NCBI RefSeq assembly: GCF_016907815.1
Contig: NZ_JAFBCQ010000001.1
Coordinates: 2,852,001 to 2,916,000 of the forward strand
Direction: 5' to 3'
Length of the DNA stretch: 64,000 bases
DNA from: Microbacterium aurum
Lineage (GTDB): Bacteria; Actinomycetota; Actinomycetes; Actinomycetales; Microbacteriaceae
This document shows, one piece after another, positions 1 to 8,519 of this stretch; within the stretch, counting starts at the first letter, position 1; each line of letters starts with the position of its first letter. Under the pieces are notes generated by a model, which saw only the letters and a program-made list of their open reading frames with translations, was not told where the DNA came from and searched no databases. A program made the translations under genes and the position numbers.

Positions 1-8
1 TCGCATCG

Positions 9-1799
9 ATGCCCTCTGAGATCGCAGACTACGCGCTGCTGAGCAACTGCCGCACCGCGGCCCTGGTCTCCCGCGACGGCGCGATCGACTGGCTGTGCCT
101 GCCGCGATACGACTCCGCGTCGGTCTTCGGCGCGCTGCTCGGCGACGACGCGCACGGCAGCTGGCAGCTGCGCCCCGACGAGCCGGATGCCGTCGCGGAG
201 CGCCACTACGACGGCGACACCTTCACGCTCGTCACCCGCTGGACGACCCCGGGCGGCGTCGCGGAGGTTCACGACGCCCTCACGATCGCTCCCCACACGG
301 TCGCGGTCGTCGAGCGCATCGACCTCGTGCGGCGGCTGGTCGGAGTGTCGGGCTCGGTCGCCTTCACCCACCGGCTGCGGATGCGGCCGGACTATGCCCG
401 CGCCCTGCCCTGGGTGCGGCAGCGCGGCACGCGCGCCGAGCCCGAACTCGTCGCGATCGCCGGGCCCGACAGCCTCGTGCTGCGCGGGGCGAAGTTCGAG
501 CCCGAGGACCATTCCCACCGCGCTCAGGTGACGGTCGCCGCCGGGGAGGTGCACGACACCGTGCTGACGTGGCATCCGTCCCACCGCGAGCCGCCGCGGC
601 GCCTGGACGTCGCGGCCGCCCTCGACCGCACCCGCACGTGGTGGACGGAGTGGGCCGACCGTATCGACGTGCGCGAGGTCCACCGCGCCGAAGTGGTGCG
701 GTCGCTGCTGATCCTGCGGGCGCTCACCCATCGCGACACGGGCGGCATCATCGCCGCCGCGACCACCTCGCTGCCGGAGCAGTTCGGCGGTGAACGCAAC
801 TGGGACTATCGGTTCGTGTGGTTGCGCGACGCAGCGCTGACGCTCGAGGCCCTCGTGGCCCACGGCATCCTGCAGGCCGCCGGCCACTGGCGGTCGTGGC
901 TGCTGCGGGCCATCGCGGGCGACCCGAGCCAGATGCAGATCGTCTACGGCATCGGCGGCGAGCGCGACCTGCTGGAGCGCGAGCTGGAGTCGCTCCCCGG
1001 GTACCGGGGCAGCGCGCCGGTGCGGATCGGCAACGGCGCCGCCCTGCAGTACCAGGCCGATGTCATCGGCGAGGTGCTCGTGGCCCTGCACACGACGCGG
1101 GACTGGCGGAGTCGGCCTTCTCGTGGCCGCTGGAGCGTGCGCTCCTCGGCCACGCGACGGCGCGGTTCGACGAACCCGACCGCGGCATCTGGGAGATCCG
1201 CGGCGAGCCGCACATGTTCACGCACTCGCGGGCGCTCGTCTGGGCGGCCTTCGACCGCGGCGTCCGCGCGGTCCGCGAGCACGGCCTGGCGGGCCCCGTC
1301 GAAGAATGGGAGCGGATACGCGATCGCACGCGCGCGGAGATCGACGCGCGCGGCGTCGCCCCCCGGCGGATGGTTCACGCAGTTCTACGGCTCGACCGAG
1401 GTCGACGCCTCCCTGCTGCTGCTGCCCGCCGTCGGATTCTGTGCGCCCGACGACCCGCGGATGCTGGCGACGGTCGCCGAGATCGAGCGCACCCTCGTCG
1501 TCGACAGCCTCGTGCACCGGTACCGCACCGACACCGGCGTGGACGGTCTGGGTGGTGACGAGAACCCGTCCCTCGCATGCTCGCTGTGGCTGGCGGAGCA
1601 GTACGCCCGGTCGGGGCGCGTCGCCGATGCCCGGGCGATGGTCGACCGGGTCTGCGCCCTGGCGAACGACGTGGGCATGTTCTCGGAGGAGTACGACGTG
1701 GCAGGGCGCCGGCAGGCCGGCAACACGCCGCAGGCGCTGTCGCATCTCGCGCTCGTGCGGGCGGCGGACGCCGTCCACGCCGCCGGCGGCCGCGGCTGA
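9..1799 (+). CDS. GH15 family glycoside hydrolase (trehalase/glucoamylase-like) with two compensating frame breaks
   Basis: The N-terminal half (residues 1 to about 360) is a good GH15 match, with the trehalase-type start SEIADYALLSNCRTAALV and the core GGERNWDYRFVWLRDA. The C-terminal part (GGWFTQFYGSTEVDASLLLL onward) also fits. Between about nt 1095 and 1364 this frame gives an Arg/Ser-rich nonsense peptide, while the frame starting at positions congruent to 2 mod 3 gives proper GH15 sequence, including WEIRGEPHMFTHSRALVWAA, which carries the probable catalytic Glu (codon near 1193). So one base is lost near 1090-1106 and one gained in the C6 run at 1359-1364. The frame stays open to the TGA at 1797. 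The family hydrolyses trehalose or alpha-glucans in the cytoplasm. Either this is a sequencing error pair or the enzyme is dead. Confidence 0.8.
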   Translation: MPSEIADYALLSNCRTAALVSRDGAIDWLCLPRYDSASVFGALLGDDAHGSWQLRPDEPDAVAERHYDGDTFTLVTRWTTPGGVAEVHDALTIAPHTVAVVERIDLVRRLVGVSGSVAFTHRLRMRPDYARALPWVRQRGTRAEPELVAIAGPDSLVLRGAKFEPEDHSHRAQVTVAAGEVHDTVLTWHPSHREPPRRLDVAAALDRTRTWWTEWADRIDVREVHRAEVVRSLLILRALTHRDTGGIIAAATTSLPEQFGGERNWDYRFVWLRDAALTLEALVAHGILQAAGHWRSWLLRAIAGDPSQMQIVYGIGGERDLLERELESLPGYRGSAPVRIGNGAALQYQADVIGEVLVALHTTRDWRSRPSRGRWSVRSSATRRRGSTNPTAASGRSAASRTCSRTRGRSSGRPSTAASARSASTAWRAPSKNGSGYAIARARRSTRAASPPGGWFTQFYGSTEVDASLLLLPAVGFCAPDDPRMLATVAEIERTLVVDSLVHRYRTDTGVDGLGGDENPSLACSLWLAEQYARSGRVADARAMVDRVCALANDVGMFSEEYDVAGRRQAGNTPQALSHLALVRAADAVHAAGGRG

Positions 1800-1821
1800 T
1801 CCGGCGCGTCCGCCGACGCGC

Positions 1822-3798
1822 TCAGCCCTGCTGCGCCCGGTCCCGCGTGCCGGGACGGGGGATCACGATGTAGCCCTCGTGCTTGGCCGACCGACCGTCT
1901 CCGGCCGTCCGACCCCGCAGCCGCCGCCACAGCCACGGCAACGCATCCCGTCGCAACCAGGTACCCGCCGGCGCGGGCTCGTCGTCGGCGTGCAGCGCCT
2001 CGTCGAGGCCCGCGAGTGCCGCGGCATCCGGCACCCCGAGCACATCGGCCGCTCGGTACGCGACGAAGCGGTGGCCCGCCGAGCGCAGATGCACTCTGTC
2101 GTCTGCCCACAGCAGCGGCGCCCCCAGGTCGGGGTGCGCTTCGAGGTCGAGGAGGATCGCACCGGTACGCGCGGCGATCCTCCGGAGCTCGGCGTTGAAC
2201 CGGGCGAAGCGCTGCGCGAAGATCGCCGCCGTGCGGCGATCGGGCAGGAACGGGGTGACGAGCAGGACATCGCACCCCGCCGCACGCAGGCTCGCCACCG
2301 CGCCGCCGACCGCGGCGGCGAGCGCCGGGACGTCCGCCCGAGCGCCCACCAGGTCGTTCGCGCCGATGAGCACCGACACCAGATCGGGGCGGAGCCGGTG
2401 CGCCGCGGGCAGCTGCTCGTCGATGAGCTGCGCGACGGTGCGGCTGCGCACCGCGAGGTTGGCGTAGCGAAACGGCCCCTCCCGCCCCGATAGCGCGAGC
2501 AGCTGCGCCAGCCGGTCCGCCCACCCGCGATACTCCCCTGCGGGCATGCGCGAGGCGTCGCACAGTCCCTCGGTGATCGAGTCGCCGAGCGCGACATAGC
2601 GCCGCCAGCTCGGCGTGCGCGGGGCCGTCTCCGCGGGCACGGGGCGGGGCGAGGGCAGCGGGTGCACCCGCGCGCGTCGCGCGTCGTCGAGGGTGCGCAG
2701 GCGCGCCGCGCGCGCGTAGTGCCCGACGAGCGCGTCGCTGAGCGTCGCCCACGCGCGAGGTGCGACGCTCTCGCGGGCCGCCGCGCCGAAGGCGCGCCGC
2801 TTCGAGGGGTCGCCCACGAGATCGGCGACCCGCGCCCGGAGGTCGCCGAGGTCGCCGGGGCGGTACAGCCAGCCGTCGACGCTGCTGCGCACGAGGTCGA
2901 CCGGGCCGCCGCGCCCCGTGGCGACCACGGGCACGGCGCTGGCCATCGCCTCCTGGATCGTCTGGCCGAAGGTCTCGCTCTCGCCAGGGTGCACGAACAC
3001 GTCGAATCCGGCGACCGCCTCGGCGAGGGCGTCGCCCGTCAGGTGCCCGAGGAACACGGCATCCGGCAGGCGCCGCTGCAGCATCGCACGGTCGGGACCG
3101 TCGCCGACGATCACGAGGCGGATGCCGGGGAGTCCCGCCAGCGCGGCGAGATCCGCGACCTGCTTTTCGGGCGCGAGACGGCCGACGTATCCGACGATGG
3201 TCCGGCCGCCGCCCACGTCTGCCCGCCACCTCTCGCTGCGCCGGGCAGGGGCGAAGCGCTCGAGGTCGACGCCGCGCCCCCAGAGCGAGACCCGATCCAC
3301 CCCGAGATCCTCCAGCTGTGCGAGCGAGGCGGCCGACGGGGCGAGCGTGAGGGTGGCGCGCCGGTGCAGCCGGGTGACGTGCCGTTCGGCGAGCGCCATC
3401 GCCCGTGGCAGACCGTAGCGACGGGCGTAGGCGGCGACGTCGGTCTGGTAGACCGCGACGGTCGGCAGGCGCAGGTCGTCGGCCGCGACCTGCGCCTGCC
3501 AGCCGAGGAGGAAGGGCGAGGCCAGGTGCACGACGTCGGGGCCGAAGGCGCGCAGTCGCCGCGCGAGGGTCGCGCTGTGGGGAGCGGCCAGCCGCACGGC
3601 CGGGTAGCTCGGCAGCGGGAGCGACGCGATGCGCTCGGTGGCCACGGGGGTGGAGCGGTCGCCCCCGCGCCGGGGTGCGGGGGCGATGACGAGCACGTCG
3701 TGGCCGGCACGCTGCAGGCACGACGACACCTGGAGGACGGAGCCGGTGACTCCGTTCATGTGGGGCAGGAATGTCTCTGCGACGATCGCGACTCTCAC
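1822..3798 (-). CDS. GT4 glycosyltransferase fused to an SGNH/GDSL hydrolase
   Basis: A 658-residue two-domain protein. Residues 1 to about 365 are a GT-B family 4 glycosyltransferase: N-terminus VRVAIVAETFLPHMNGVTGS, a GYVGRLAPEKQV donor-site segment and the E-x7-E region GESETFGQTIQEAMA, resembling actinobacterial mannosyltransferases. After a Pro/Arg linker, residues about 398-640 are an SGNH hydrolase, with Ser in YVALGDSITEG (about residue 407), block III GAND and the DRVHLRSAGH Asp/His block. I chose the GTG at 3798 because it gives the conserved MRVAIVAETF start. An ATG at 3864 would add 22 residues without family similarity. A glycolipid or cell-envelope glycan that is mannosylated and deacylated is a plausible but inferred substrate. 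Confidence 0.85.
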   Translation of the reverse strand: MRVAIVAETFLPHMNGVTGSVLQVSSCLQRAGHDVLVIAPAPRRGGDRSTPVATERIASLPLPSYPAVRLAAPHSATLARRLRAFGPDVVHLASPFLLGWQAQVAADDLRLPTVAVYQTDVAAYARRYGLPRAMALAERHVTRLHRRATLTLAPSAASLAQLEDLGVDRVSLWGRGVDLERFAPARRSERWRADVGGGRTIVGYVGRLAPEKQVADLAALAGLPGIRLVIVGDGPDRAMLQRRLPDAVFLGHLTGDALAEAVAGFDVFVHPGESETFGQTIQEAMASAVPVVATGRGGPVDLVRSSVDGWLYRPGDLGDLRARVADLVGDPSKRRAFGAAARESVAPRAWATLSDALVGHYARAARLRTLDDARRARVHPLPSPRPVPAETAPRTPSWRRYVALGDSITEGLCDASRMPAGEYRGWADRLAQLLALSGREGPFRYANLAVRSRTVAQLIDEQLPAAHRLRPDLVSVLIGANDLVGARADVPALAAAVGGAVASLRAAGCDVLLVTPFLPDRRTAAIFAQRFARFNAELRRIAARTGAILLDLEAHPDLGAPLLWADDRVHLRSAGHRFVAYRAADVLGVPDAAALAGLDEALHADDEPAPAGTWLRRDALPWLWRRLRGRTAGDGRSAKHEGYIVIPRPGTRDRAQQG

Positions 3799-3975
3799 GT
3801 CTCCACAGTGGCGGGCATCGCCCGGTCGTGGCCCGTCCGACCCGGCGCCGGAGAGAGTGTTCACGCGATGCCCGATGTCACGTCACCTTCGGGCAAGCCC
3901 GCCGTCGTCTGGGGCGACGCCGAGCGCATGTCGGCTGTTCGCGTGCCGTTCACGGGACCGCGGTAGGACGGAGCG

Positions 3976-5307
3976 GTGAGCGCTGACCTGCTGGCCGGAC
4001 TCGGGCACAGCGGATGGCTGCTGCCGGCGCTGTTCGCCCTCGTCCTGCTCGACGCGCTGCTGGTCGTCGTCCCCGGCGAGGTCGCGGTGAGCGCCCTCGG
4101 GGCCCTGTCGGTGTCGGTGGGGGCGCCGCCGCTGGCCGCGGTCATCGTCGTGGCGTCGGCGGCGGCGCTCACCGGCGACGCCCTGTGCTTCCTGGTGGGC
4201 CGCCGTGTCGGCGTCGAGCGCTGGCGATGGATGCGCACCGACAGGGTGCGCCGGGCCGTCGCCTGGGCGCGCGGGCGCCTGGACCGCAGCACCGCGGCGG
4301 TCGTCTTCACCGCGAGGTTCGTGCCCTTCGCACGGCTCGCGGTCAATCTCACCGCCGGCGCGACGGGTGTCGGCGCGGTGCGCTACCTGGCGGTCGCGGC
4401 GGGCGCGGCGACCGCGTGGGGCGTCTACCAGGCGGTGGTGGGCGCGGCGGTCGCGGCGCTCCTGCCCGACGCCCCCGCGCTCGCCGTGGTGGTCTCGGTC
4501 GTCGTGGCGCTGGCGCTCGGGATCGTCGTCGACCGCATCCTCGCCGCCCGTGCGCGGGTGACCGGTGCGCGGCGCCAGAATGGAGTCATGACGTCACGCA
4601 TCGCCATGCCCGCCCGCCTCTCCGACGCCGACGGGGCCGACGCCCGCGTGGGCCTGGCGAACGCGATCTTCGACGATGTGGCGGCGCTCGTGCGCGCCGA
4701 GGGCCTGGACGTCGTGGTGGTGCGGGACACCGACCTCTCCGGCTTCGACGGCCTGGTGCTGCCCGGCGGCGGCGACGTCGACCCGGCTCGCTACGGCGGC
4801 GACCCGTCCGCGCCTTGCTACGACGTCAACGCTGCGCAGGACGAGCTCGACCTCGGCATCCTCGCCGCCGCGATCGAGCGCGGCCTGCCGGTCCTCGGCG
4901 TCTGCCGCGGACTGCAGGTGCTCAACGTGGCGCTCGGCGGCACCCTCATCGAAGACCTCGCCCCGGGCGCGGTGCGGCACACGCCGGGAACCGACGGGTG
5001 CGGCGAGCTGGAGTGGACGTGGCACCCCGTCGCCGTCGCCGCCGGTTCACGGCTGCGCGACGAGATGGATGCCGACGAGATCCCGGTCGCGTCGGGTCAC
5101 CATCAGGCGATCCGCGCGCTCGGGACCGGGCTCGTCGCGACAGCGGTCGCGCCGGACGGCGTCGTCGAGGCCGTCGAGCACGAGAGCCTGCCGATCATCG
5201 CGGTGCAGTGGCACCCGGAGGCCGAGGGCACCCCCGCCGATCTGGCGGCGGCGCCCTTCGCGGCCTTCGCGAGCCTCGTGCGCGCCGGCCGGCTCGCGGC
5301 GCGCTGA
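3976..5307 (+). CDS. DedA-family membrane protein fused to a class I glutaminase-like (peptidase C26) domain
   Basis: One open frame of 443 residues. Residues 1 to about 195 are a DedA/SNARE-associated membrane protein with the GDALCFLVGRRVG segment, the ARFVPFARLAVNLTAGA motif and several hydrophobic helices. Residues 205-443 are a PuuD-like gamma-glutamyl-GABA hydrolase/GATase1 domain with LPGGGDVDPARYGG, the nucleophile Cys in VLGVCRGLQVLN and the His/Glu pair in QWHPEA. No stop separates them. An internal ATG at 4588, with GGAG 2 nt upstream, could also start the glutaminase alone (239 residues). The GTG at 3976 follows AGGACGGAG. DedA proteins act in membrane lipid homeostasis; GATase1 C26 enzymes cleave gamma-glutamyl amides. 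A true fusion or two coupled products are both possible. Confidence 0.8.
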   Translation: MSADLLAGLGHSGWLLPALFALVLLDALLVVVPGEVAVSALGALSVSVGAPPLAAVIVVASAAALTGDALCFLVGRRVGVERWRWMRTDRVRRAVAWARGRLDRSTAAVVFTARFVPFARLAVNLTAGATGVGAVRYLAVAAGAATAWGVYQAVVGAAVAALLPDAPALAVVVSVVVALALGIVVDRILAARARVTGARRQNGVMTSRIAMPARLSDADGADARVGLANAIFDDVAALVRAEGLDVVVVRDTDLSGFDGLVLPGGGDVDPARYGGDPSAPCYDVNAAQDELDLGILAAAIERGLPVLGVCRGLQVLNVALGGTLIEDLAPGAVRHTPGTDGCGELEWTWHPVAVAAGSRLRDEMDADEIPVASGHHQAIRALGTGLVATAVAPDGVVEAVEHESLPIIAVQWHPEAEGTPADLAAAPFAAFASLVRAGRLAAR

Positions 5308-5988
5308 CTACTCCCCGGCGAGGCCCCCCAGCAGGTGGCCGTCCTTCGGCGCGTTCAGCAGCCGGGTGAAGCTGTCGAGATAGTTCTCCGGGCTGAGCGG
5401 GTCGGCGTTCTGCGCCGCCGGCCGGCGGGCGATGGCCGCCGCGAACTCGCGTGCGCCGCGCTCGACGCGGGCCGACAGCGGCGCGACGTCGTCGGCGGCG
5501 GCACCCCAGTCGCTGGATGCCGCGAACACACCCGTCGAGACCGGCTCGGCGTGCAGGTACGCGAACAGCGGGCGGATCGCGTAGTCGATCGCCAGCGAGT
5601 GCCGCGCCGTGCCGGCGTTCGCACCGATGAGCACCGGCATCCCGGACAGGGCGTCGGGATCGAGCACGTCGATGAATGACTTGAACAGTCCCGAGTAGCT
5701 CGTCGAGAAAATCGGCGTGACCACGATGACGCCGTCTGCGGAGACGACGGTGTTGATCGCCGACTCCAGCGCGGGCGGCGCGAAGCCGGTCAGCAGGTTG
5801 TTCGTGATGTCGTGCGCGAGGGCGCGCAGCTCGACCGTGTCGACGGTGGCCTGGATGGGCTGGCCGTCTGGTCCCTGAACCTGTCGCAGGGCGGCCACCG
5901 TGGCCGCCGCGAGGCGGTCGGCGAGCATGCGCGTCGACGAGGGGTTGGACAGGCCCGCCGAGACGACGGCGATGCGCCGGGCGGTCAC
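5308..5988 (-). CDS. CE1759-type NAD(P)H-dependent FMN reductase
   Basis: A 226-residue flavodoxin-like reductase. The start RRIAVVSAGLSNPSSTRMLAD binds the FMN phosphate, and DGVIVVTPIFSTSYSGLFKSF is the typical FMN-reductase segment. It would supply reduced FMN to the luciferase-like monooxygenase encoded directly upstream. The GTG start at 5988 overlaps the TGA of that gene by 4 nt (GTGA), so translation is probably coupled. The pair matches the Corynebacterium CE1758/CE1759 arrangement as I know it. The natural substrate of the two-component system is unknown. Confidence 0.88.
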   Translation of the reverse strand: MTARRIAVVSAGLSNPSSTRMLADRLAAATVAALRQVQGPDGQPIQATVDTVELRALAHDITNNLLTGFAPPALESAINTVVSADGVIVVTPIFSTSYSGLFKSFIDVLDPDALSGMPVLIGANAGTARHSLAIDYAIRPLFAYLHAEPVSTGVFAASSDWGAAADDVAPLSARVERGAREFAAAIARRPAAQNADPLSPENYLDSFTRLLNAPKDGHLLGGLAGE

Positions 5989-7226
5989 CGTGCACCGCCC
6001 GTCGCTGCGGCGCCGAAGGCCGAACCGGCGGGCGCCGGCTGGTCCTGGTAGGGCGACGGGCCGCTGAGGTTGTCGCCGCGGTTCGCCCGCGGCGTCGCCT
6101 GCCGAGCCGGGCCGTCGCCATAGGCGGCCTTCACGAGAGCCGCGTGCGTCGGAGCATCCGGCACGGCGGCCGGACGGTCCTTCGCGAACTCGCGGCGCAG
6201 CACCGGCACGACCTCGCCGCCGAGGAAGTCGAGCTGCTCGAGCACCGTCTTCAGCGGAAGCCCCGCGTGGTCCATGAGGAACAGCTGCCGCTGGTAGTCG
6301 CCGAACAGCTCGCGCATGCCGGCGTAGCGGTCGATGACCTGCTGGGGCGACCCCACGGTCAGCGGCGTCATCTCGCTGAAGTCCTCCAGGCTCGGTCCGT
6401 GGCCGTACACGGGCGCGTTGTCGAAGTACGGGCGGAACTGCGCCACGGCATCCTGCGAATTGCGCGCCATGAACGCCTGGCCGCCGAGGCCCACGATCGC
6501 CGTCTCGGGCGTGCCGTGGCCGTAGTGCTCCCAGCGCTGGCGGTACAGGCCGATGAGGCGCTGGTAGTGCTCGGCCGGCCAGAAGATGTTGTTCGCGAAG
6601 AACCCGTCGCCGTAGTAGGCGGCCTGCTCGGCGATCTCGGGCGTGCGGATCGAACCGTGCCAGACGAACGGCGCCACCCCGTCGAGCGGCCGCGGCGTTG
6701 CGGTGAAGCCTTGCAGCGGCGTGCGGAACGTGCCCTCCCAGTCCACGACGTCCTCGTGCCAGAGCTTGTGCAGCAGCGCGTAGTTCTCGATCGACAGCGG
6801 CAGGCCCTGGCGGATGTCCTTGCCGAACCACGGATAGACCGGGCCGGTGTTCCCGCGGCCGAGCATGAGGTCCATGCGGCCGCCGGAGAGGTGCTGCAGC
6901 ATGGCGTAGTCCTCGGCGATCTTCACCGGGTCGTTGGTCGTGATGAGCGTCGTCGCCGTCGAGACGATGAGGCGCTCGGTCTGCGCGGCGATGTACGCGA
7001 GCGTCGTCGTCGGGGACGACGACCAGAACGGCGGGTTGTGGTGCTCGCCGAGGGCGAAGACGTCCAGGCCGACTTCTTCGGCGTGCTTCGCGATCTCGAC
7101 GGTCGCGCGGATGCGCTCGGCCTCGCTGGGGGTGTGGCCCGTCGTCGGATCCTGGGTGATGTCGCTGACGGTGAAGATGCCGAACTGCATCTGCGGGGCA
7201 GCCGCACCGGTGGTGGTCTCGTTCAC
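5985..7226 (-). CDS. CE1758-type FMN-dependent luciferase-like monooxygenase
   Basis: A 413-residue LLM-class flavin monooxygenase of the bacterial luciferase TIM-barrel fold. The N-terminal core QFGIFTVSDITQDPTTGHTP, the EEVGLDVFALGEHHN strand and the LSGGRMDLMLGRGNTGPVY segment are characteristic. The Pro/Ala/Gly-rich tail after about residue 375 is probably disordered. The start is GTG 7226, preceded by GAGGG. It forms an operon with the FMN reductase, which it overlaps by 4 nt. A perfect palindrome at 7262-7281 lies just upstream and probably binds a repressor. Confidence 0.9.
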   Translation of the reverse strand: MNETTTGAAAPQMQFGIFTVSDITQDPTTGHTPSEAERIRATVEIAKHAEEVGLDVFALGEHHNPPFWSSSPTTTLAYIAAQTERLIVSTATTLITTNDPVKIAEDYAMLQHLSGGRMDLMLGRGNTGPVYPWFGKDIRQGLPLSIENYALLHKLWHEDVVDWEGTFRTPLQGFTATPRPLDGVAPFVWHGSIRTPEIAEQAAYYGDGFFANNIFWPAEHYQRLIGLYRQRWEHYGHGTPETAIVGLGGQAFMARNSQDAVAQFRPYFDNAPVYGHGPSLEDFSEMTPLTVGSPQQVIDRYAGMRELFGDYQRQLFLMDHAGLPLKTVLEQLDFLGGEVVPVLRREFAKDRPAAVPDAPTHAALVKAAYGDGPARQATPRANRGDNLSGPSPYQDQPAPAGSAFGAAATGGAR

Positions 7227-7261
7227 GGTCCCTCTTCCCTTCGCGGATGCCGCGGCATCCA

Positions 7262-7281
7262 ATACATGCGAATGAATGTAT
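7262..7281. promoter_or_regulatory. Candidate operator, ATACAT-N8-ATGTAT palindrome
   Basis: A perfect 6-bp inverted repeat (ATACAT/ATGTAT) with an 8-nt centre, AT-rich against a very GC-rich background. It lies in the divergent gap between the LLM gene (start 7226) and the acyltransferase gene (start 7351). The size and symmetry suit a MarR- or TetR-type dimer. No regulator gene is adjacent, so the cognate protein is unknown. Confidence 0.5.
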
Positions 7282-7350
7282 CTGGTGCAACGCGCCTGCG
7301 TCCAGGCTATTCCCGACCGGCCGACGGGGGCGGGTAGGGTGGCCAGCGAC

Positions 7351-8469
7351 ATGACGACGACGCCCTCCGCCCCGCAGACCGGCGCCGTCCGCGCGCCCCG
7401 GCGTCGCGTGCCGCTGTGGGACAACGCCCGCTTCGCGTGCATCGTGCTCGTCGTCCTCGGCCACGCGGTGCAGCGTTTGACGTACGACAGCGACATCGCG
7501 CTCGGACTGTACCTGCTCGTCTACGCGTTCCACATGCCGGCGTTGGCGATCATCTCCGGCTACTTCTCGAAGTCCGACTCCCCGAGCCGACGGCAGATGG
7601 CGCGCGTCCTCACCGACATCGTGGCGCCGTACGTCATCTTCGAGACGCTCTGGACGCTGACGAAGTGGCTCGTGGAGGGCCAGGCGAACCCCAACCTCAC
7701 CCAGCCGTCGTGGACGCTGTGGTTCCTCCTCGCCCTCGCCCTCTTCCGCCTCGTCCTCCCCTACCTCGCGCTGCTGCGGTGGCCGCTCGTGTGGACGGTC
7801 GCCATCTCGCTCGCCGTCGGCTACTGGCCGAACATCGACTCGACGCTCTCGCTGTCGCGCACTCTCGGACTGCTCCCGTTCTTCACGCTGGGGTGGTGGC
7901 TCGCCCACCACGACATCGTCGCCCGGTTCCGGCTGCTGCAGCGACGGCGGCTGTGGGTGCGGGTGGGCGCGGTCGCCCTCTTCGCCGTCTCCGGCTTCGT
8001 CGCCTGGTACTTCGTGGACGCCTGGCGCGCCGTGAACCTGCGGGAGTGGCTGTTCTACGACGAGGACTACGCCACGCTCGGCGGACCGTGGTGGTCGGGG
8101 GCGCTGCGACTCGCGCTCATGGCGATCGCGCTCGTGCTGAGCGTGGCGTTCTTCGCCCTCATCCCCCGCGGCACGTACTGGTGGACCCATTTCGGCCAGT
8201 ACACGATGTACGTCTACCTGCTGCACTCGTTCGTGCTGTACCCGTTCCGCGAGACCGGGATTCTCCGCAACGCCGAACCGACCTGGCTGTGGCTGCCGGC
8301 GGTGGTGGTCCTCTCGGTCGTCATCGCACTGGCGCTGGCCACGAAGCCGGTGCGCACCGTCTTCCGTCCGCTCATCGAACCGCGCCCCGCGTGGCTGTTC
8401 GCCGATCCGGCCCTCGCCGGCCGCGAGGGGCACCGCTCCGACCCGACCGGCTCGCGCCGACCCCGGTAA
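7351..8469 (+). CDS. Acyltransferase 3 family integral membrane protein
   Basis: A 372-residue membrane protein with about ten hydrophobic helices. It opens with the acyltransferase-3 motif region LWDNARFACIVLVVLGHAVQ, where the His and Arg are the usual functional residues, followed by YAFHMPALAIISGYFSKS. This family O-acylates envelope sugars and glycans. Start ATG 7351 follows the TAGGGT at 7334-7339. It is divergent from the LLM operon. The substrate cannot be told from sequence. Confidence 0.85.
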   Translation: MTTTPSAPQTGAVRAPRRRVPLWDNARFACIVLVVLGHAVQRLTYDSDIALGLYLLVYAFHMPALAIISGYFSKSDSPSRRQMARVLTDIVAPYVIFETLWTLTKWLVEGQANPNLTQPSWTLWFLLALALFRLVLPYLALLRWPLVWTVAISLAVGYWPNIDSTLSLSRTLGLLPFFTLGWWLAHHDIVARFRLLQRRRLWVRVGAVALFAVSGFVAWYFVDAWRAVNLREWLFYDEDYATLGGPWWSGALRLALMAIALVLSVAFFALIPRGTYWWTHFGQYTMYVYLLHSFVLYPFRETGILRNAEPTWLWLPAVVVLSVVIALALATKPVRTVFRPLIEPRPAWLFADPALAGREGHRSDPTGSRRPR

Positions 8470-8485
8470 CCCGGCGCAACACAGG

Positions 8486-8507
8486 GGCGGATGCCGCGGC
8501 ATCCGCC
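8486..8507. terminator. Perfect 22-bp GGCGGATGCC palindrome
   Basis: The sequence is a perfect palindrome built on GGATGCC/GGCATCC, between the acyltransferase stop (8469) and the next gene (8520). It could act as a transcription terminator stem, although no T run follows. The same 22-bp palindrome recurs at 23249-23270. Confidence 0.4.
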
Positions 8508-8513
8508 TACTCT
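8508..8513 (+). promoter_or_regulatory. -10 box TACTCT, leaderless start of the 2OG oxygenase
   Basis: TACTCT lies 6 nt upstream of ATG 8520, which places the transcript start at or next to the start codon. Confidence 0.55.
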
Positions 8514-8519
8514 CATCGC

